Assembly (NCBI RefSeq): GCF_003002815.1
Contig: NZ_PVTF01000003.1
Location: 682,001-746,000, forward strand
Source: Umezawaea tangerina
GTDB lineage: Bacteria; Actinomycetota; Actinomycetes; Mycobacteriales; Pseudonocardiaceae
Direction: 5' to 3'
Length of the DNA: 64,000 bases
In this document: piece by piece, positions 61,755-64,000 of the stretch
How the letters are laid out: each line of letters starts with the position of its first letter
How positions within the stretch are numbered: the first letter of the stretch is position 1
The notes under the pieces: generated by a model
Seen by the model: the letters and a program-made list of their open reading frames with translations, nothing else
The model's database searches: none
What the model was told of the DNA's origin: nothing
Made by a program: the position numbers and the translations under genes

Positions 61755-62659
61755 TGGACCGCTTCCTGCGCGGTCTGGCCCGGTTCACCGACGGCTACCT
61801 GAAGGTGTTGCCGCTGCTGGGGAAGGCCGTGCCCGACCGGCCGAACGCCCCGCTGGTGCTGGAGGTCGCGCGCCGGACGAGGGTCGCGCCGGACGTGGTC
61901 GCGCTCCGGCTCGTCGGGGACGGCCCGCTGCCCGCGTGGCAACCGGGCTGCCACCTCGACCTGCACCTGCCCTCCGGGCTGCGCAGGCAGTACTCCCTGT
62001 GCGGCGACCCCGCCGACCGCGACGGCTACCGGATCGCCGTGCGCCGCGTCGGCGCGGGCTCGGCCGAGGTCCACGACCTGCCGACGGGAACCCGGATCAC
62101 CGTCCGCGGGCCGCGCAACGCCTTCCCGTTCGTCGCCGGAGGTCCGGTGCTGTTCGTCGCGGGCGGCATCGGCATCACGGCGATCCTGCCGATGGTCCAG
62201 GCGTCCCGGCGCGACGGCCTGGACTGGCGGCTGGTCTACGTCGGCCGGGCGCGCGCGATGCCGTTCCTGGACGAGCTGCCGGACGACCGGGTCGAGGTGC
62301 GGACCGGCAGGTCGGCGGACCTGCTCCGCGACGCCCACCCCGAGGGCGCGGTCTACTGCTGCGGCCCGCCGTCCATGCTGGACGCGGTCCGGCGCGACTT
62401 CGCCTCGGCACGGCTGCACTTCGAGCGGTTCTCACCACCGCCCGTCGTGGACGGACGGCCGTTCTCCCTCGAACTGCGCCGCAGCGGCGTGGTGCTGCCC
62501 GTGCCCGCCGACCGGTCCGCGCTCGACGTGCTCAAGGACCTCCGCCCGGACGTCCCCTACTCGTGCCGCCAGGGGTTCTGCGGCACCTGCGAGGTGGGCG
62601 GCGTCCGGGTCTGCGTGCAACGCCCGACCGGTGACCGACTCGTGCTGGAGGACCTGTGA
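61754..62659 (+). CDS. ferredoxin-NADP reductase-type protein with short [2Fe-2S] tail
   Basis: 301 residues, phthalate dioxygenase reductase-like order: FMN/FAD domain (RRQYSLCGDPADRDGYRIAV), NAD domain (VLFVAGGIGITAILPMVQ; VYCCGPPSMLDAVRRDF), C-terminal plant-type ferredoxin (SCRQGFCGTC). Cysteines 271, 276 and 279 are followed by a fourth only 8 residues later (Cys287), where relatives have about 30. The HRD loop is thus missing. It should pass electrons from NAD(P)H to an oxygenase or to the metal protein next door. It overlaps both neighbours (TGATG; GTGA). Confidence 0.9.
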   Translation: MDRFLRGLARFTDGYLKVLPLLGKAVPDRPNAPLVLEVARRTRVAPDVVALRLVGDGPLPAWQPGCHLDLHLPSGLRRQYSLCGDPADRDGYRIAVRRVGAGSAEVHDLPTGTRITVRGPRNAFPFVAGGPVLFVAGGIGITAILPMVQASRRDGLDWRLVYVGRARAMPFLDELPDDRVEVRTGRSADLLRDAHPEGAVYCCGPPSMLDAVRRDFASARLHFERFSPPPVVDGRPFSLELRRSGVVLPVPADRSALDVLKDLRPDVPYSCRQGFCGTCEVGGVRVCVQRPTGDRLVLEDL

Positions 62660-64000
62660 ACGTGCTGTCCGGTGACGTGCGCCTGGCGGTCCAGGTGCAG
62701 GGCGACCCGACCGCGCCCACCGTCGTGCTCGTGCACGGCTACCCCGACACGCACGCCGTGTGGGACGACGTGGTCCCGTTGCTGGTCAAGGACTTCCGCG
62801 TCGTCACCTACGACGTGCGCGGCGCGGGCGCCTCCGACCGGCCGCGCGGGCGGGACGCCTACCGGCTGGAACTCCTGAAGCAGGACCTGTTCGCCGTCGT
62901 CGACGCGGTCAGCCCGGACCGCCCGGTGCACCTCGTCGCGCACGACTGGGGCTCGATCCAGTCCTGGGAGGCCGTCACCGAACCGGGCGCGCGCATCGCG
63001 TCGTTCACCTCGATCTCCGGGCCCTGCCTCGACCACATGGGCCACTGGCTGCGGTCCCGGCCGTCGGTCGCGCACCTGCGGCAGCTCCTGCGGTCCTGGT
63101 ACGTCCTCGCCTTCCACCTGCCGGTGCTCGCCCCGCTGGTGTGGAAGCTGGGGCTGGCCCGCCGCTGGGGCAACGTGCTGCGCAGGGCCGAGGGCGTCAC
63201 GCGGAGCCCCGCGCGGACCCTCAAGGCCGACGCCGTCCAGGGGATCGCCCTCTACCGCGCCAACGTCCTGCCCCGCTTCAAGGCACCGCGCCCCCGCCGC
63301 ACCGACATCCCGGTCCAGGTCGTCCAACCCCTGCGCGACGCCTACGTCGACACCACCCCGTTGGACCTGGAGCGCTGGGTCACCACGCTGCGCCGCCGCA
63401 CCCTGGCCTGCGGCCACTGGGCACCGCTGACCCACCCCGCGGCCGTGGCGCGCATGGTCGCCGAGTTCGTCCACGACACGTCCCCGAGGCGCGAGCTGGT
63501 CGTCGTCACCGGCGGCGGCAGCGGGATCGGCCGTGCCACCGCGCTGGCGTTCGCCAGGCAGGGCGCGCTGGTCGTGGTGTCCGATGTGGACATGGTCAAG
63601 GCGCAGGAGACGGCGGCGATGGTCGGCGGGCACGCCTACCGGGTCGACGTGTCCGACGGGCGGGCGATGCGCGCGTGGGCCGAGGAGGTCGCCGCGGCGC
63701 ACGGCGTCCCGGACGTGCTGGTGAACAACGCGGGCGTCGGGCACTCCGGCTCGTTCCTCAGCACGTCCACCGAGCAGTGGCGGCGCGTCCTGGACGTGAA
63801 CCTCTGGGGCGTCGTCAACGGCTGCCGCGCGTTCGGCGAGCTGATGGTGGACCGCGCCGAGGGCGGCCACGTCGTGAACCTCTCCTCGGCCGCCGCCTAC
63901 CTGCCGTCGAAGGTGCTCTCCGCCTACGCCACCAGCAAGGCCGCCGTGTTCATGCTCTCCGACTGCCTGCGCGCCGAGCTCGCCCCCGCGGGCATCGGCG
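62656..64000 (+). CDS. ephD: EphD-like alpha/beta hydrolase-SDR fusion (partial)
   Basis: At least 448 residues, continuing past the window. The N-terminal epoxide hydrolase-type alpha/beta domain has VVLVHGYPDTHAVWDDVVPL, the nucleophile Asp in LVAHDWGSIQSW, and RAGHWAP-like CGHWAPLTHP with the catalytic His. The second domain is a full SDR: VVVTGGGSGIGRATALAFAR, VLVNNAGVGHSG, VVNLSSAAAYLPS and YATSKAAVF. This two-domain architecture is that of mycobacterial EphD (about 590 residues, mycolic-acid-linked). GTG 62656 overlaps the reductase stop. The cluster probably acts on a lipid or epoxide. Confidence 0.88.
   Translation, partial: MNVLSGDVRLAVQVQGDPTAPTVVLVHGYPDTHAVWDDVVPLLVKDFRVVTYDVRGAGASDRPRGRDAYRLELLKQDLFAVVDAVSPDRPVHLVAHDWGSIQSWEAVTEPGARIASFTSISGPCLDHMGHWLRSRPSVAHLRQLLRSWYVLAFHLPVLAPLVWKLGLARRWGNVLRRAEGVTRSPARTLKADAVQGIALYRANVLPRFKAPRPRRTDIPVQVVQPLRDAYVDTTPLDLERWVTTLRRRTLACGHWAPLTHPAAVARMVAEFVHDTSPRRELVVVTGGGSGIGRATALAFARQGALVVVSDVDMVKAQETAAMVGGHAYRVDVSDGRAMRAWAEEVAAAHGVPDVLVNNAGVGHSGSFLSTSTEQWRRVLDVNLWGVVNGCRAFGELMVDRAEGGHVVNLSSAAAYLPSKVLSAYATSKAAVFMLSDCLRAELAPAGIG

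Overview
The window is very GC-rich, densely coded on both strands and has the profile of a soil actinomycete, most likely of the Pseudonocardiaceae (Saccharothrix/Lentzea/Actinosynnema type). This is inferred from gene content: a mycothiol-type isomerase-fold protein, a tuberculostearate (10-methyl fatty acid) gene pair, a tandem glycine riboswitch, a chitinase behind a DasR-type box, a Streptomyces subtilisin inhibitor family protein, an EphD-type hydrolase/SDR fusion, and many starts that look leaderless (-10 box 6-7 nt before ATG/GTG). I saw no rRNA, tRNA, CRISPR array, insertion sequence or prophage.

Layout. 1-5.6 kb: 3' part of alanine dehydrogenase (reverse), glycine riboswitch with gcvH-sdaA, galE, a 760-bp gene-free stretch with 57-bp tandem repeats, glutathione peroxidase. 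5.8-13 kb: secreted protease inhibitor, MFS transporter, FAD monooxygenase, a divergent module of NrtR-like Nudix regulator versus SPFH protein plus NAD-kinase-like protein with two operator copies, and a Gfo/Idh/MocA oxidoreductase. 13-15.6 kb: leader peptide plus metY-metX. 15.6-24 kb: chitinase, a two-component system, an alpha/beta hydrolase, and two tail-to-tail acyltransferase-3 paralogues, one fused to a phospholipase A2 domain. 24-30.5 kb: TetR regulator, GDSL-type lipase and a leucine-degradation operon (accD1-accA1-fadE19) with three matching operators. 30.5-38 kb: MDMPI-fold protein, AidB-like dehydrogenase, tmsA-tmsB, DHFR-like protein, SDR and divergent AraC regulator, then a 117-bp palindromic element. 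38.5-41.7 kb: HtrA-type protease and a degenerate GGDEF-EAL protein.

42-50 kb is a sulfur-salvage-like cluster: amino-acid-type ABC transporter, GNAT acetyltransferase, LLM flavin monooxygenase, FAD/NAD(P) protein, and two flavin/FMN reductases. Two of its three transcription units begin with a tiny leaderless peptide with a C-terminal Cys. A third peptide of the same length precedes metY-metX. The three peptides (24 residues each, an Arg-rich stretch, one His, and a Cys exactly 11 residues after it) suggest cysteine-responsive attenuation joining methionine synthesis to organosulfur use. The gene set resembles the S-alkylcysteine salvage operons known from Bacillus.

50-64 kb: DinB-like protein behind a perfect palindrome, FAD dehydrogenase, secreted subtilase, a lipoprotein that looks like a free-standing copy of that subtilase's propeptide, alpha-N-acetylglucosaminidase, a TPR-like protein, and a TetR-controlled operon (metal-dependent hydrolase, flavodoxin/ferredoxin-type reductase, EphD-like fusion) that runs off the right edge.
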